Shown here in pieces: positions 1-7,992 of a stretch of 60,422 nt of DNA. Numbering within the stretch: position 1 is the first letter of the stretch; each line of letters begins with the position of its first letter. The notes under the pieces were generated by a model, which saw nothing but the letters and a program-made list of their open reading frames with translations, was not told where the DNA came from and did no database searches. Origin of the DNA: Pseudarthrobacter sp. AL07 (GTDB taxonomy: Bacteria > Actinomycetota > Actinomycetes > Actinomycetales > Micrococcaceae). The position numbers were made by a program, and so were the translations under genes. The stretch lies in NCBI RefSeq assembly GCF_029960665.1, contig NZ_JASBRB010000017.1, forward strand, positions 1 to 60,422, in the 5' to 3' direction.

Positions 1-1
1 G

Positions 2-586
2 CAAAACCGCCATTTCAAGCTGCGGTTTAACCGCCAAACCAAGTTAACAGTCACACTTGCCCTCGCTGCACTCACCGGATGTGGCGCCCAGGCCGCTGCA
101 AAGGACGATGGGTTCGCCGTTCCAGCCGGCGTAGATGAGCAGTACGAGGTGCTCGCCAATGAGCTCGCCGAGAAGGGTAAAACAGTCGAGTCCGGGGAAT
201 GGACCGTCAACCTGATCACCGAGGCTGCCGAACCCTGGTTCGACAAGCACGGTGCCCATTTCCGTGCGCCGGAGGCTGGCGAGACCCATCACATCGAGAT
301 CATTCCGACTGAGACTTCGACCGGCCGGATCGTCCCCAACGTGCCGATAACGCTGGAGGTGGTCAACGCTCAAAATACGGTCGTGCAAGAGCTGGAGCTG
401 AACTTCTATTACTCCACCTTCTACCATTACGCCAACAACTTCAGTGTGCCCGAGGCTGGGACCTACACTCTGCGCGCCACACTTGGCGTCCCGGCGTTCA
501 ACCGCCACGGCGAGGAGTCCGAAACACCCGCCCTGGCTAAGGGCACGACCGTCGAGTTTACAGACGTCGAGCTGACCAAGGAGTGA
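2..586 (+). CDS. Tp34/P19-like iron-binding lipoprotein (5' partial)
   Basis: The reading frame is open to the left edge, so the start codon lies outside the window. The visible N-terminus has a basic stretch, a hydrophobic core and a lipobox ending LTGC, so it should be a lipid-anchored exported protein. The mature part resembles the Tp34/P19 family of periplasmic Fe2+ (or Cu/Mn) binding proteins: HHIEIIP, IVPNVPITLEV, FYHYANNFSVPEAGTYTLR and PAFNRHG, with His residues placed where family metal ligands lie. An internal GTG at 149 would remove the signal, so the longer frame is preferred. Family members usually work with FTR1-type permeases or related export systems; no such gene is visible here, but the left neighbour is cut off. 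The assignment rests on motif recall, so the metal is uncertain. Confidence 0.7.
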   Translation, partial: QNRHFKLRFNRQTKLTVTLALAALTGCGAQAAAKDDGFAVPAGVDEQYEVLANELAEKGKTVESGEWTVNLITEAAEPWFDKHGAHFRAPEAGETHHIEIIPTETSTGRIVPNVPITLEVVNAQNTVVQELELNFYYSTFYHYANNFSVPEAGTYTLRATLGVPAFNRHGEESETPALAKGTTVEFTDVELTKE

Positions 587-601
587 CCGGCGCTGGATGC
601 G

Positions 602-620
602 GGGCTGGTCTACCCAGCCC
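602..620 (+). terminator. possible weak terminator hairpin after the lipoprotein gene
   Basis: GGGCTGG and CCAGCCC form a 7-bp perfect stem with a 5-nt loop, 15 bp after the lipoprotein stop. There is no strong T-run after it, so termination is only a suggestion. Confidence 0.3.
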
Positions 621-754
621 TAACTTCTGCCGGGGATCACGATGACTTCTTCCACGCTATCTTCGCGCTTAAGTGTTCAGCGCAGCCGCTGCCGTGCGGG
701 CTTCCCATCACCGGTCATTGCGCCGGGGGAGCATGGAACCGACAGGTCCCCGCG

Positions 755-1372
755 ATGAGGGGCGTGGCGCCGGTCCGGCCGGGCCCAACCCGGACAGAGC
801 CGGCGATCCCGCCTGCCTCGCTGACGCGGCGCCAGAGGCATCGGCTGGTCCTGCTCGGGATGCTGTGCGCGGCCGGATGGCTGGCTTCGGTGCTGGTCGG
901 ACACTATGTGGACTGCGGGCCCGAACTCCATCGGATCGGGCTTGCCGTTCATATCCTGGCTCTGGTGCTGTCTTTTGGCACAATCCTCGTGGTCGACTGG
1001 CTGGGGTTGCTGTGGCTGCTTGGCAAAGTGGAGATGCACGCGTCCGGCAAGCTTGAGGCCGCTGCCAAGCCGTTGATCTGGGGCGGCCTAGCCCTGCTGC
1101 TGATTTCCGGTGCCCTGATCGACCCCGATCTGACCAGCCTGGTCACTGTGGTCAAACTCGCTTCCGTCCTGATACTGATGTTGAACGGCCTCAGCATCGC
1201 ACCGGCCATGCACCGGTTGCTTGCGCTCCCGCCCCGCACACGCTTCACCGAGCTAACACGCAGACTGCGTCTTCGGCTCATGTTTGCACTCACTGTTTCC
1301 CAGATCTGCTGGTGGACCGCGGTGCTCATCGGCCTCCTCAACAGCACGCTGCGTCGCTGGGCCGGTGCCTGA
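755..1372 (+). CDS. integral membrane protein of unknown function, about five helices
   Basis: The 205-residue product has hydrophobic segments at about residues 30-48, 60-85, 100-120, 124-145 and 172-195 and a short, Pro-rich N-terminal cytoplasmic stretch. I do not recognise the family. A conserved-looking GHYVDCGPELH loop follows the first helix and contains His and Cys residues. The ATG at 755 lacks a good ribosome binding site, so a later start is possible. It lies in the same direction as the metal-binding lipoprotein but 168 bp downstream, with a weak hairpin between, so co-transcription is uncertain. It sits in the accessory stretch left of the transposon ends and may be cargo. Confidence 0.55.
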   Translation: MRGVAPVRPGPTRTEPAIPPASLTRRQRHRLVLLGMLCAAGWLASVLVGHYVDCGPELHRIGLAVHILALVLSFGTILVVDWLGLLWLLGKVEMHASGKLEAAAKPLIWGGLALLLISGALIDPDLTSLVTVVKLASVLILMLNGLSIAPAMHRLLALPPRTRFTELTRRLRLRLMFALTVSQICWWTAVLIGLLNSTLRRWAGA

Positions 1373-1399
1373 GCGGCGCTGGAAGGGAACCGCGGACCC

Positions 1400-1684
1400 C
1401 TATCTGTGTGCGTAGGTGAGGCAGTCGGCGTTGTCAGCGCCCGGGCCGACGTGCACTTCGGCTGCCTGGCACATCAGGTGGTCGTTGTGGATGCATTCGG
1501 AGCGCTGGCAGGCCCCGACGTCGGCCAGGACCTTGGGCAGGCCGCCGTGGGTGCCGGTGTCGATGAAGGTAGAGCAAGAGGCATGATCTTCAGTTCCGCC
1601 GACGGTGATAGCCGCGGCGTTGCAGGCTGAATGGTCGTTGAAGGAGCAGTTGGTTACGCTGCAGTCGGCTACGTGCGTCGTCAT
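1400..1684 (-). CDS. DUF1540 protein with two cysteine-rich repeats
   Basis: The 94-residue protein consists almost entirely of two copies of a Cys-rich unit of about 40 residues: first CSVTNCSFN...C...C near residues 8-38, then ACQRSECIHNDHLMC...C near residues 58-89. Each unit has four cysteines in the pattern C-x4-C, then C, then C, as expected for DUF1540, a small presumed metal-binding domain of unknown function. A good ribosome binding site (GGAGG) precedes the ATG. The gene is convergent with the membrane protein gene at 755, with only 27 bp between stop codons. Function is unknown; metal binding is inferred from the cysteines. Confidence 0.75.
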   Translation of the reverse strand: MTTHVADCSVTNCSFNDHSACNAAAITVGGTEDHASCSTFIDTGTHGGLPKVLADVGACQRSECIHNDHLMCQAAEVHVGPGADNADCLTYAHR

Positions 1685-1927
1685 GGGAAGATCCTCCGTG
1701 GTTCGGCTGCCCGGGCGGGCGACTCCTTACGGCCACGGTAGGCCAGTCCGGTGCAATCAAAAAGACCCAATTGTGTGCCCTAATTTCCTGGATCTTGTGG
1801 GCGCAGCTTCATCACGGGGCGGCCGTGTCCAGTGCCCGGCTGTTGGCGTGTGTATCGTATTGACCGCCTGACCTCACCGGACAGCGGCAGCGACCTCGCA
1901 CCCTCGTTGCTCCTCTTTGGATGAGCA

Positions 1928-1975
1928 GTGCAGACGCCTTCTGACATTCCGTGCAGACGTCTTTTGAAACTGACA
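1928..1975 (-). repeat. Tn402/Tn5053-like transposon end 1 (terminal repeat plus inner repeat)
   Basis: Read on the minus strand, 1975-1951 begins TGTCAGTTTCAAAAGACGTC and ends CTGCAC. This matches the 25-bp terminal repeat of Tn402-family elements and class 1 integron ends (recalled form TGTC-TTTTCAGAAGACG-CTGCAC). A second 19-bp copy, TCAGAAGGCGTCTGCAC in its core, lies inside it at 1928-1946, as expected for the iterated transposase-binding sites of this family. The element tip points right, so the element body lay to the left. It abuts the presumed res region of the next recombinase gene. Confidence 0.75.
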
Positions 1976-2005
1976 TGCGATGACAGCCGCCGACCATGGG
2001 CCTTT

Positions 2006-2075
2006 GTTCTCATAAATAGTTCTCGAAACTGTACAGTCGAGCTGAAAGGCTGGATCGAGTTTTGAGAAAAGAGAA
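2006..2075 (+). promoter_or_regulatory. putative res site and promoter region of resolvase 1
   Basis: Between transposon end 1 and the resolvase start lies an AT-richer stretch with dyad elements: the perfect palindrome ACTGTACAGT at 2028-2037, TTCTC at 2007-2011 and 2020-2024, and GAGAA at 2064-2068 and 2071-2075. Tn3-type and Tn5053-type resolvases bind several imperfect dyads directly upstream of their gene, which this arrangement resembles. The subsites were not defined precisely. Confidence 0.45.
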
Positions 2076-2083
2076 CTGCCCGC

Positions 2084-2656
2084 ATGACTACTCACCGCAT
2101 CGGATACGCCAGAGTCTCCACACGGGACCAGAACCTTGACCTCCAGCGCGATGCGCTGCGGGCTGCAGGATGCGACCGCATCTATGAGGACACCATCAGC
2201 GGAACCAAAGCCACGCGCCCCGGACTCGCCCAGGCACTGGACCAACTACGCAACGGTGACACCCTCGTCGTATGGAAGCTGGACCGACTCGGGCGGAGCG
2301 TGAAAGACCTGCTGGACTTCGCCGGCGGGTTAAGCGACAGCGGCATTGGTTTTATCAGCCTGACCGACGCGATCGACACCACGACCGCTTCCGGGCGCTT
2401 CTTCTTCAACGTGATGGCATCGCTGGCCCAGATGGAGCGAGAGCTCATGGTCGAACGTACACAGGCCGGCCTGCGGGCGGCGAGGGAACAAGGCCGGGTC
2501 GGGGGCCGCAAACGCGTCATGACGGATTCCAAAATCCGCTCCGCCCGAAAGCTCCTCATCGAGGGCACTCCGCCCAAGGAAGTCGCCAAGAACCTCGGCG
2601 TCTCTGTACCTACCCTCTACCGCTGGGTCCCGGCAACGAACGCCGCCAAGGTTTGA
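2084..2656 (+). CDS. serine recombinase (resolvase/invertase), copy 1
   Basis: This 190-residue protein has the complete resolvase/invertase layout. The N-terminal catalytic domain starts IGYARVSTRDQNLDLQ (the nucleophile is the Ser of RVST), followed by VVWKLDRLGRS and the arginines of MERELMVERT. The long helix is followed by a C-terminal helix-turn-helix (PPKEVAKNLGVSVPTLYRW, residues about 162-181). It should cut and rejoin DNA at a res site, resolving cointegrates of its host transposon. The ATG at 2084 fits the conserved N-terminus. Length is normal for the family and no defect is visible. It sits between transposon ends 1 and 2 and is probably the tniR-like gene of the element ending at 2802. 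Confidence 0.9.
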   Translation: MTTHRIGYARVSTRDQNLDLQRDALRAAGCDRIYEDTISGTKATRPGLAQALDQLRNGDTLVVWKLDRLGRSVKDLLDFAGGLSDSGIGFISLTDAIDTTTASGRFFFNVMASLAQMERELMVERTQAGLRAAREQGRVGGRKRVMTDSKIRSARKLLIEGTPPKEVAKNLGVSVPTLYRWVPATNAAKV

Positions 2657-2677
2657 ACTCCGTAGTTGCTGCTGTTG

Positions 2678-2802
2678 GTGCACGCGACTTCTGAAGATTT
2701 ACATGTCGGTGCACGGGACTTCTGACAGCCCGATGTCAACAGTCCTCTGCACTCGCCCCGTACTTCCGCGGGATCCAGTGCAGACGACTTCTGAAACTGA
2801 CA
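2678..2802 (-). repeat. Tn402/Tn5053-like transposon end 2 with inner repeats
   Basis: The terminal copy is 2778-2802 (minus-strand tip TGTCAGTTTCAGAAGTCG, ending CTGCAC). Inner copies with the core GTGCACGCGACTTCTGA and GTGCACGGGACTTCTGACA lie at 2678-2695 and 2709-2727. The terminal 25 bp are identical to those of end 3 and differ from end 1 at two positions. The tip lies inside the coding frame of the second resolvase. Confidence 0.75.
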
Positions 2803-3401
2803 ACGCCCGCGTCTCGACCGCGAAACAGGACCTCGATCGGCAGATCGAAGCACTGCGCGGCGAGGGAATCCCCGCCAAACACATCTATGTGGATAAGAAA
2901 TCCGGATCCACGACAAACCGGCCCGGACTGCATGAAGCCCTCGACCAGGCCCGCGATGGAGACGTCATCGTCGTGCACACACTGGACCGGTTGGGACGCA
3001 CCGTTAGGGACACCCTGAACCTCATCCACGACCTGGCAGGCCGCGGCGTCGGGGTCCGGAACCTGGCTGACCCGATCCGGGTTGATTCCGCCAATCCAGA
3101 AGATCCCATGTCGCAGTTGGCGCTAGTGATGCTCGCGCTCTTCGGCCAAATGGAACGAACCTACGCGATCGAACGCGCAGCACACGCGCGTGCCGTTGCT
3201 GTCGCTAAAGGCAAAAGGATCGGCCGGCCCAGCGTGATCGATCCAGCGAAGCTTGCCTATGCCGCCCACCTTCGCGACCAGGAAAATCAGTCCATCTCCG
3301 AGATCGTCGAAGCCACCGGCATCACCCGCTCCAGCCTCTACCGTTACCTGCCGCCCCGTCCGCCGGAGACGCTGACCGCCGAGACCCAGCCGAACGACTA
3401 A
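2703..3401 (+). pseudogene. serine recombinase copy 2, 5' end replaced by a transposon end
   Basis: From residue N34 on, this is a normal resolvase: ARVSTAKQDLDRQIEAL with the catalytic Ser, VVHTLDRLGRT, QMERTYAIERAAHARA, and a C-terminal helix-turn-helix (SISEIVEATGITRSSLYRYLP). The expected start (about M-x-x-GY before ARVS) is missing: the codons before ARVS come from transposon end 2, giving TSETDN in place of the first beta strand and its conserved Tyr. The frame stays open back to an ATG at 2703 inside the repeat, so a fusion protein of 232 residues could be made, but loss of the first strand and of its own res region suggests an inactive relic. It belongs to the oldest element, whose right end is at 3514. 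Confidence 0.75.
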
Positions 3402-3426
3402 AAGCCCCGAACGTCGGTGGCGGTTC

Positions 3427-3514
3427 GTGCAGGCGACCTTCCGACACAATGACGGTTGGTGCACGCGACTTTAGATAAAACGACGGTTGGTGCAGACGAC
3501 TTCTGAAACTGACA
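3427..3514 (-). repeat. Tn402/Tn5053-like transposon end 3 with two inner repeats
   Basis: The terminal copy at 3490-3514 is identical to that of end 2. Inner degenerate copies start GTGCAGGCGACC at 3427 and GTGCACGCGACTTTAGA at 3459. The spacing of about 31 bp between copies is regular. The tip (TGACA on the plus strand) ends at 3514 and is followed by ACCGA, then by sequence that leads directly into the recA regulatory region. Confidence 0.75.
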
Positions 3515-3563
3515 ACCGAGCTGATGTGCGTCCCGTTCTGCGCTGACACGCCGCCGGATCTGT

Positions 3564-3579
3564 TCGAATATCTGTTCGG
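3564..3579 (+). promoter_or_regulatory. LexA (SOS) box upstream of recA
   Basis: TCGAATATCTGTTCGG matches 12 of 14 defined positions of the Gram-positive/actinobacterial LexA box TCGAACANNTGTTCGA. It lies 145 bp before the recA start and 50 bp after the last transposon end; TATGCT at 3587 is a possible -10. It implies DNA-damage induction of recA, and perhaps recX, by the LexA encoded at 13602. Confidence 0.75.
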
Positions 3580-3723
3580 GTAAAGCTATGCTTTTCGTAG
3601 TGGGTTATCCACATATGCGATGTCATCCGCCAAGAATGTCAGCGGGTGCCAGTAGCGTCAGAGATGACCAAGAAATGGCCGCTAAGGCCACTCCAAAGCG
3701 AGAAAGCATTAGAGGTGTGAACC

Positions 3724-4782
3724 ATGGCGGCAGCCCCGGATCGGCAAAAAGCGCTCGACGCAGCGCTGGCACAGATCGACAAGCAGTTCGGCAAGGGCTC
3801 GGTTATGCGGCTCGGCGATGAAGTCCGCGCCCCCATCGAGGTCATCCCCACCGGATCCATCGCGCTGGACGTGGCTTTGGGAATTGGCGGCCTGCCCCGC
3901 GGCCGCGTAGTGGAGATCTACGGTCCGGAATCTTCGGGTAAGACCACCGTGGCACTGCACGCCGTTGCCAACGCGCAGCGCCTGGGCGGCATTGCCGCCT
4001 TCATCGACGCCGAGCACGCCCTGGACCCCGAATACGCAGCCCGGCTGGGCGTGGATACGGACGCCCTCCTGGTCTCGCAGCCGGATACAGGCGAGCAGGC
4101 CTTGGAAATCATGGATATGCTGATCGGCTCCGGCTCGCTGGACGTCATCGTCATCGACTCCGTTGCTGCCCTGGTGCCGCGTGCGGAAATTGAGGGCGAC
4201 ATGGGCGACAGTCACGTGGGTCTGCAGGCCCGTCTCATGAGCCAGGCGCTGCGTAAGATCACCGGCCGCCTGAGCCAGACGAAAACCACCGCCATCTTCA
4301 TCAACCAGCTCCGTGAAAAGATCGGCGTGTTCTTCGGCTCCCCGGAGACCACCACCGGCGGTAAGGCCCTGAAGTTCTACGCGTCCATCCGCATCGACGT
4401 CCGCCGGATCCAGACGCTCAAGGAAGGTGCCGACTCCGTCGGTAACCGCACCAAGGCCAAGATCGTCAAGAACAAGATGGCACCGCCCTTTAAGATCGCC
4501 GAATTCGACATCATCTATGGCCAGGGCATCTCCCGCGAGGGCGGCATCATCGACATGGGCGTGGAGCACGGAATTATCAAGAAGTCGGGTTCGTGGTTCA
4601 CGTACGACGGCGATCAGCTGGGCCAGGGCATGGAGAACTCCCGCAGGTTCCTGCGAGACAACCCTGAGTTGGCGACCGAGCTGGAACGCCTGATCAAGGA
4701 GAAGCTTGGTGTCGGGGTAGTCAAGCCCGCCGAAGACGAGGCCAAAGACACACCGAAGCTGAAGGCTGTTGACGGCTTCTAG
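3724..4782 (+). CDS. recA: recombinase RecA
   Basis: RecA forms filaments on single-stranded DNA, drives strand exchange and triggers LexA self-cleavage. The 352-residue product is of normal length. Walker A is GPESSGKTT (residues about 67-75), followed by the conserved [15 protein letters not shown] stretch, [16 protein letters not shown] (Walker B) and the L1/L2 regions [13 protein letters not shown] and [22 protein letters not shown]. An acidic tail ends it. The ATG at 3724 follows an AGAGGTG ribosome binding site. There is no intein, unlike some mycobacterial recA genes. It is followed directly by recX, and a LexA box lies upstream. The gene usually found just before recA in relatives is absent because transposon remnants occupy that place. 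Confidence 0.98.
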   Translation: MAAAPDRQKALDAALAQIDKQFGKGSVMRLGDEVRAPIEVIPTGSIALDVALGIGGLPRGRVVEIYGPESSGKTTVALHAVANAQRLGGIAAFIDAEHALDPEYAARLGVDTDALLVSQPDTGEQALEIMDMLIGSGSLDVIVIDSVAALVPRAEIEGDMGDSHVGLQARLMSQALRKITGRLSQTKTTAIFINQLREKIGVFFGSPETTTGGKALKFYASIRIDVRRIQTLKEGADSVGNRTKAKIVKNKMAPPFKIAEFDIIYGQGISREGGIIDMGVEHGIIKKSGSWFTYDGDQLGQGMENSRRFLRDNPELATELERLIKEKLGVGVVKPAEDEAKDTPKLKAVDGF

Positions 4783-5458
4783 GGACGCCCCTGACCTGAC
4801 GGCCGCTCAGAGCGCCGGATGGCGTGTGGCCGGGCAGCACGCCGGATTGGGGCGACGGCAGCGGAGACGGGGCGGCGAACGCCCGGCCGGACCAGCTCCG
4901 GATGCTGCCATCGCAGCCGATGCAAACGCAGACGCCGAACCGGATCCCGCATCCGTGGCGCGGGCCATCGTGCTCCGGCAACTGACCAGTTCGGCCAAGA
5001 GTCGGCTGCAGCTTGCGCGGAAACTGGCCGAGCGGAACATCCCGGAGGATGTGGCGGAAGCCGTCCTGGACCGCTTCCAGGAGGTCCGCCTCATTGACGA
5101 CGCTGAGTTCGCCGACATGTGGGTGCGCAGCCGTTCGCAGTCCCGGAAGCTCGCCAAAGGGGCCCTCCGGCGGGAGCTGGCGGACAAGGGGATTGACGCG
5201 GACACCGCCGCCGTCGCGCTGGAACAGCTTTCCGACGCCGACGAGGAAGTGGCGGCCCGGCTCCTGGTGGAACGCAAGCTCCGCTCAGGCACGGATTTGT
5301 CGGACCGCGCCGAGCGGGACAAGATCACCCGGCGGTTGGCGTCCATGCTGGCCCGCAAGGGCTATCAGCCGTCGAAGGCGTTCCGGATCGTCGGAGAAGT
5401 GCTCGACGCACAGGCGGAGGCCCAAACAGGCGCACCGGACGGCCCGCTGGACTCATAG
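4769..5458 (+). CDS. recX: regulatory protein RecX
   Basis: RecX binds RecA filaments and limits their growth and activity. The RecX helical repeats start near residue 70 ([42 protein letters not shown]), continue with [15 protein letters not shown], and end in a third repeat near [15 protein letters not shown]. The first 60 residues are Ala/Pro/Arg-rich and unlike the family core, as is common in Arthrobacter. The start is uncertain: TTG at 4769 overlaps the recA 3' end by 14 bp, and an in-frame GTG lies at 4826. The overlap supports co-transcription with recA and so SOS control. Confidence 0.92.
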   Translation: MTASRDAPDLTAAQSAGWRVAGQHAGLGRRQRRRGGERPAGPAPDAAIAADANADAEPDPASVARAIVLRQLTSSAKSRLQLARKLAERNIPEDVAEAVLDRFQEVRLIDDAEFADMWVRSRSQSRKLAKGALRRELADKGIDADTAAVALEQLSDADEEVAARLLVERKLRSGTDLSDRAERDKITRRLASMLARKGYQPSKAFRIVGEVLDAQAEAQTGAPDGPLDS

Positions 5459-5535
5459 GCGGACGAAGCGGCCCCGTCAGCCGATCCGGCAGCCAGGGCG
5501 ATCCAGCAGCCTGAGCGACCCGCTACCCTTAACAG

Positions 5536-7083
5536 GTGAGTTTGACCATTCCTTCCCCCGCATCCGGTACCGCCCCATCAGCCGACCCTGCCCTGCAGCA
5601 GCCCCGTACCTATCAGGTTCGCACGTTCGGCTGCCAGATGAACGTGCACGATTCGGAGCGGATGGCAGGCATGCTCGAGGCCGCGGGCTACGTGGCGGCC
5701 AGTGGCGAGCAGGCCGACGTTGTGGTGTTCAACACCTGCGCGGTACGGGAAAATGCGGACAACAAGCTGTACGGCAACCTGGGCATGCTGGCGTCCGTCA
5801 AGGCCGCTAACCCGGGGATGCAGATCGCCGTCGGCGGCTGCCTGGCGCAGAAGGACCGGGAGACCATCCTCAAGAAAGCTCCCTGGGTGGATGCTGTCTT
5901 CGGCACTCACAACGTCGGGGCGCTGCCGGCACTGTTGGACCGGGCCCGGCACAATAACGAAGCCCAGCTGGAGATCCTCGAATCCCTGGATGTTTTCCCC
6001 TCCACCCTGCCCACCAAGCGTGATTCGGTGTATTCCGGCTGGGTCTCCATCTCGGTCGGCTGCAACAACACCTGTACGTTCTGCATCGTCCCGGCCCTGC
6101 GCGGGAAGGAAAAGGACCGCCGCCCGGGGGACATCCTCGCGGAAATCCAGGCCCTGGTGGATGACGGCGCCATCGAAGTCACCCTGCTGGGCCAGAACGT
6201 GAACTCTTACGGTGTTGAGTTCGGTGACCGGCAGGCGTTCTCCAAACTCCTGCGCGCGTGCGGGGAAATCGAAGGCCTGGAGCGGGTCCGCTTCACGAGT
6301 CCCCACCCTGCCGCCTTCACTGAGGACGTCATTGACGCCATGGCCGAGACCCCCAATGTCATGCCGCAGCTGCACATGCCGCTGCAGTCCGGGTCCGACA
6401 AAGTCCTGAAGGACATGAAACGGTCCTACCGGTCCACCAAATTCCTCGGCATCCTGGACAAAGTCCGCGAGAAGATCCCGCACGCCGCCATCTCTACGGA
6501 CATCATTGTCGGCTTCCCCGGCGAAACCGAGGAAGACTTCCAGGCCACCCTCGACGTTGTGGAGCAGTCGCGCTTCGCCACCGCTTTCACGTTCCAGTAC
6601 TCGAAGCGTCCCGGTACCCCGGCCGCGGACCTGCCGGACCAGCTTCCCAAGGCCGTGGTCCAGGAGCGATTTGAACGCCTGACCGCACTGCAGGACAGGA
6701 TTGCCGCCGAAGAGAACGCCACGCAGCTTGGCCGCCGGGTAGAGGTGATGGTCACTGCCCATTCAGGGCGCAAGTCCGAGGAAACCCACAGGCTGTCCGG
6801 CCGGTCCCGGGACCAGCGGCTGGTGCATTTCTCCGTTCCCGAGGGGGCAGAGACGCCGCGTCCCGGGGACCTGGTCACCGTCACCATCACCGAAGCCGCA
6901 GCCTTCCACCTCGTGGCCGACCCGTCCGGGCAGGACTACAGCCTGCGGCGCTCCCGCGCGGGGGACGCCTGGGACAGGTCCCAGGCCGACTCGTGCGGGG
7001 CTCCCGCGCCGGCTGCCGCAGGCGGCGCCGGCCGGAGCGGGGTCTCGCTGGGTATGCCCACGCTGCCGGTCCGGAGCCGCTGA
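5536..7083 (+). CDS. miaB: tRNA-2-methylthio-N6-dimethylallyladenosine synthase MiaB
   Basis: MiaB is a radical SAM methylthiotransferase that adds a methylthio group to i6A37 in tRNAs reading U-initial codons, acting after MiaA. The N-terminal MTTase domain carries its cluster cysteines in FGCQMN, NTCAVR and GGCLAQ. The radical SAM motif is CNNTCTFC near residues 176-183, followed by a TRAM domain near residues 390-460. A GTG at 5536 gives a short extension before the conserved start. The last 45 residues are Ala/Gly/Ser-rich and beyond the usual end. Only 3 bp separate it from miaA, so the two modification enzymes are in one operon. Confidence 0.96.
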   Translation: MSLTIPSPASGTAPSADPALQQPRTYQVRTFGCQMNVHDSERMAGMLEAAGYVAASGEQADVVVFNTCAVRENADNKLYGNLGMLASVKAANPGMQIAVGGCLAQKDRETILKKAPWVDAVFGTHNVGALPALLDRARHNNEAQLEILESLDVFPSTLPTKRDSVYSGWVSISVGCNNTCTFCIVPALRGKEKDRRPGDILAEIQALVDDGAIEVTLLGQNVNSYGVEFGDRQAFSKLLRACGEIEGLERVRFTSPHPAAFTEDVIDAMAETPNVMPQLHMPLQSGSDKVLKDMKRSYRSTKFLGILDKVREKIPHAAISTDIIVGFPGETEEDFQATLDVVEQSRFATAFTFQYSKRPGTPAADLPDQLPKAVVQERFERLTALQDRIAAEENATQLGRRVEVMVTAHSGRKSEETHRLSGRSRDQRLVHFSVPEGAETPRPGDLVTVTITEAAAFHLVADPSGQDYSLRRSRAGDAWDRSQADSCGAPAPAAAGGAGRSGVSLGMPTLPVRSR

Positions 7084-7086
7084 CCG

Positions 7087-7983
7087 GTGGCCCAGCCTCC
7101 GGTTATTGCCGTTATTGGTCCTACGGGGTCCGGTAAGTCCGATCTATCCGTGAACCTTGCCCTGGAACTGGATGGCGAGGTCATCAACGCTGATGCCATG
7201 CAGTTCTATCGCGGGATGGACATAGGCACCGCCAAGATCACGCCGGCAGAACGCAGGGGCGTTCCCCATCACCTTCTGGACTGCCTGGACGTCACGGAGG
7301 AGGCCAGCGTTTCAGACTTCCAGCAGCAGGCCCGGAGCATCGTCAGCGATATCCACGCACGTGGCAAGCGCGCCATTCTGGCGGGCGGTTCGGGTCTTTA
7401 CGTTCGGGCTGCGCTCGACGTCCTCGAATTCCCCGGCACAGATCCTGTCCTCCGGGGGCAGCTTGAGGCTGAGTTCGAGGAAGTCGGCCAGGATGTCCTC
7501 CTGGCGCGGCTCCAGGACGTGGACCCAGTGTCAGCAGCCCGTATCTCGGATTCGCGCCGGATCATCAGGGCGCTCGAAGTCCACGAGCTCACCGGCCGGC
7601 CGTTCAGCTCCTTTATGCCCCAGCGCGAGTATTTCCAGCCTGCTGTCCAGATCGGGCTGGCGGTGGACCGAGACGTCCTCCGTGAACGGCTGGCCCAGCG
7701 CGTCCACACCATGGTGGACCAGGGGCTGCTGGCGGAAGTGCGCCGCCTGGATGCGGCCGGTCTGCGCGGCGGCAAAACTGCGCCGCGGGCCCTCGGCTAT
7801 GCCCAGTTCCTGAAAGTGCTCGACGGCGGTTCAACAGTTGCCGAGGCAGCCGAGGACACCATTGTGGCCACCCGGCAGTTCGCCAGGCGCCAGCTCACGT
7901 GGTTCCGCGCCGATCCGCGCATCACTTGGCTGGACTGGCAGGCGCCGGACCTTGCGGCCCAGGCCGTGGCTCTCAGCCGGTAA
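7087..7983 (+). CDS. miaA: tRNA dimethylallyltransferase MiaA
   Basis: MiaA transfers a dimethylallyl group to A37 of tRNAs, producing the substrate of MiaB. The P-loop is [11 protein letters not shown] at residues 11-21. It is followed by the family motif [15 protein letters not shown], by [10 protein letters not shown], by [10 protein letters not shown] and by [15 protein letters not shown]. The length (298 residues) is typical. The start is GTG at 7087, just 3 bp after miaB. A gap of 9 bp separates it from dapF, so miaB-miaA-dapF are likely transcribed together, an order seen in many actinobacteria. Confidence 0.96.
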   Translation: MAQPPVIAVIGPTGSGKSDLSVNLALELDGEVINADAMQFYRGMDIGTAKITPAERRGVPHHLLDCLDVTEEASVSDFQQQARSIVSDIHARGKRAILAGGSGLYVRAALDVLEFPGTDPVLRGQLEAEFEEVGQDVLLARLQDVDPVSAARISDSRRIIRALEVHELTGRPFSSFMPQREYFQPAVQIGLAVDRDVLRERLAQRVHTMVDQGLLAEVRRLDAAGLRGGKTAPRALGYAQFLKVLDGGSTVAEAAEDTIVATRQFARRQLTWFRADPRITWLDWQAPDLAAQAVALSR

Positions 7984-7992
7984 TCTAGGACC

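Larger units (their letters stand above)
1928..3514. mobile_element. nested remnants of three Tn402/Tn5053-like transposon right ends with two resolvase genes
   Basis: Three copies of a Tn402-like terminal repeat lie in the same orientation at 1951-1975, 2778-2802 and 3490-3514, each preceded on its inner side by one or two partial copies. A serine recombinase gene lies just inside the second and third ends. The order end 1, res, resolvase 1, end 2, resolvase 2, end 3 fits stepwise insertion: an element ending at 3514 was hit in its resolvase gene by one ending at 2802, which was hit beside its res site by one ending at 1975. No left end and no tniA, tniB or tniQ gene was found in the window, so the rest is deleted or lies to the left. 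Confidence 0.6.

Noticed and set aside
2084..3401. Complete insertion sequence
   Set aside because: Only resolvases are present; there is no transposase and no matching left end.
2678..3514. Possible CRISPR-like array from repeated 19-25 bp units
   Set aside because: Spacing is irregular, few copies exist, and the units match transposon terminal repeats; no cas gene is near.
5578..6762. 394-residue minus-strand frame
   Set aside because: It is the antisense shadow of miaB, whose cluster cysteines are unmistakable.
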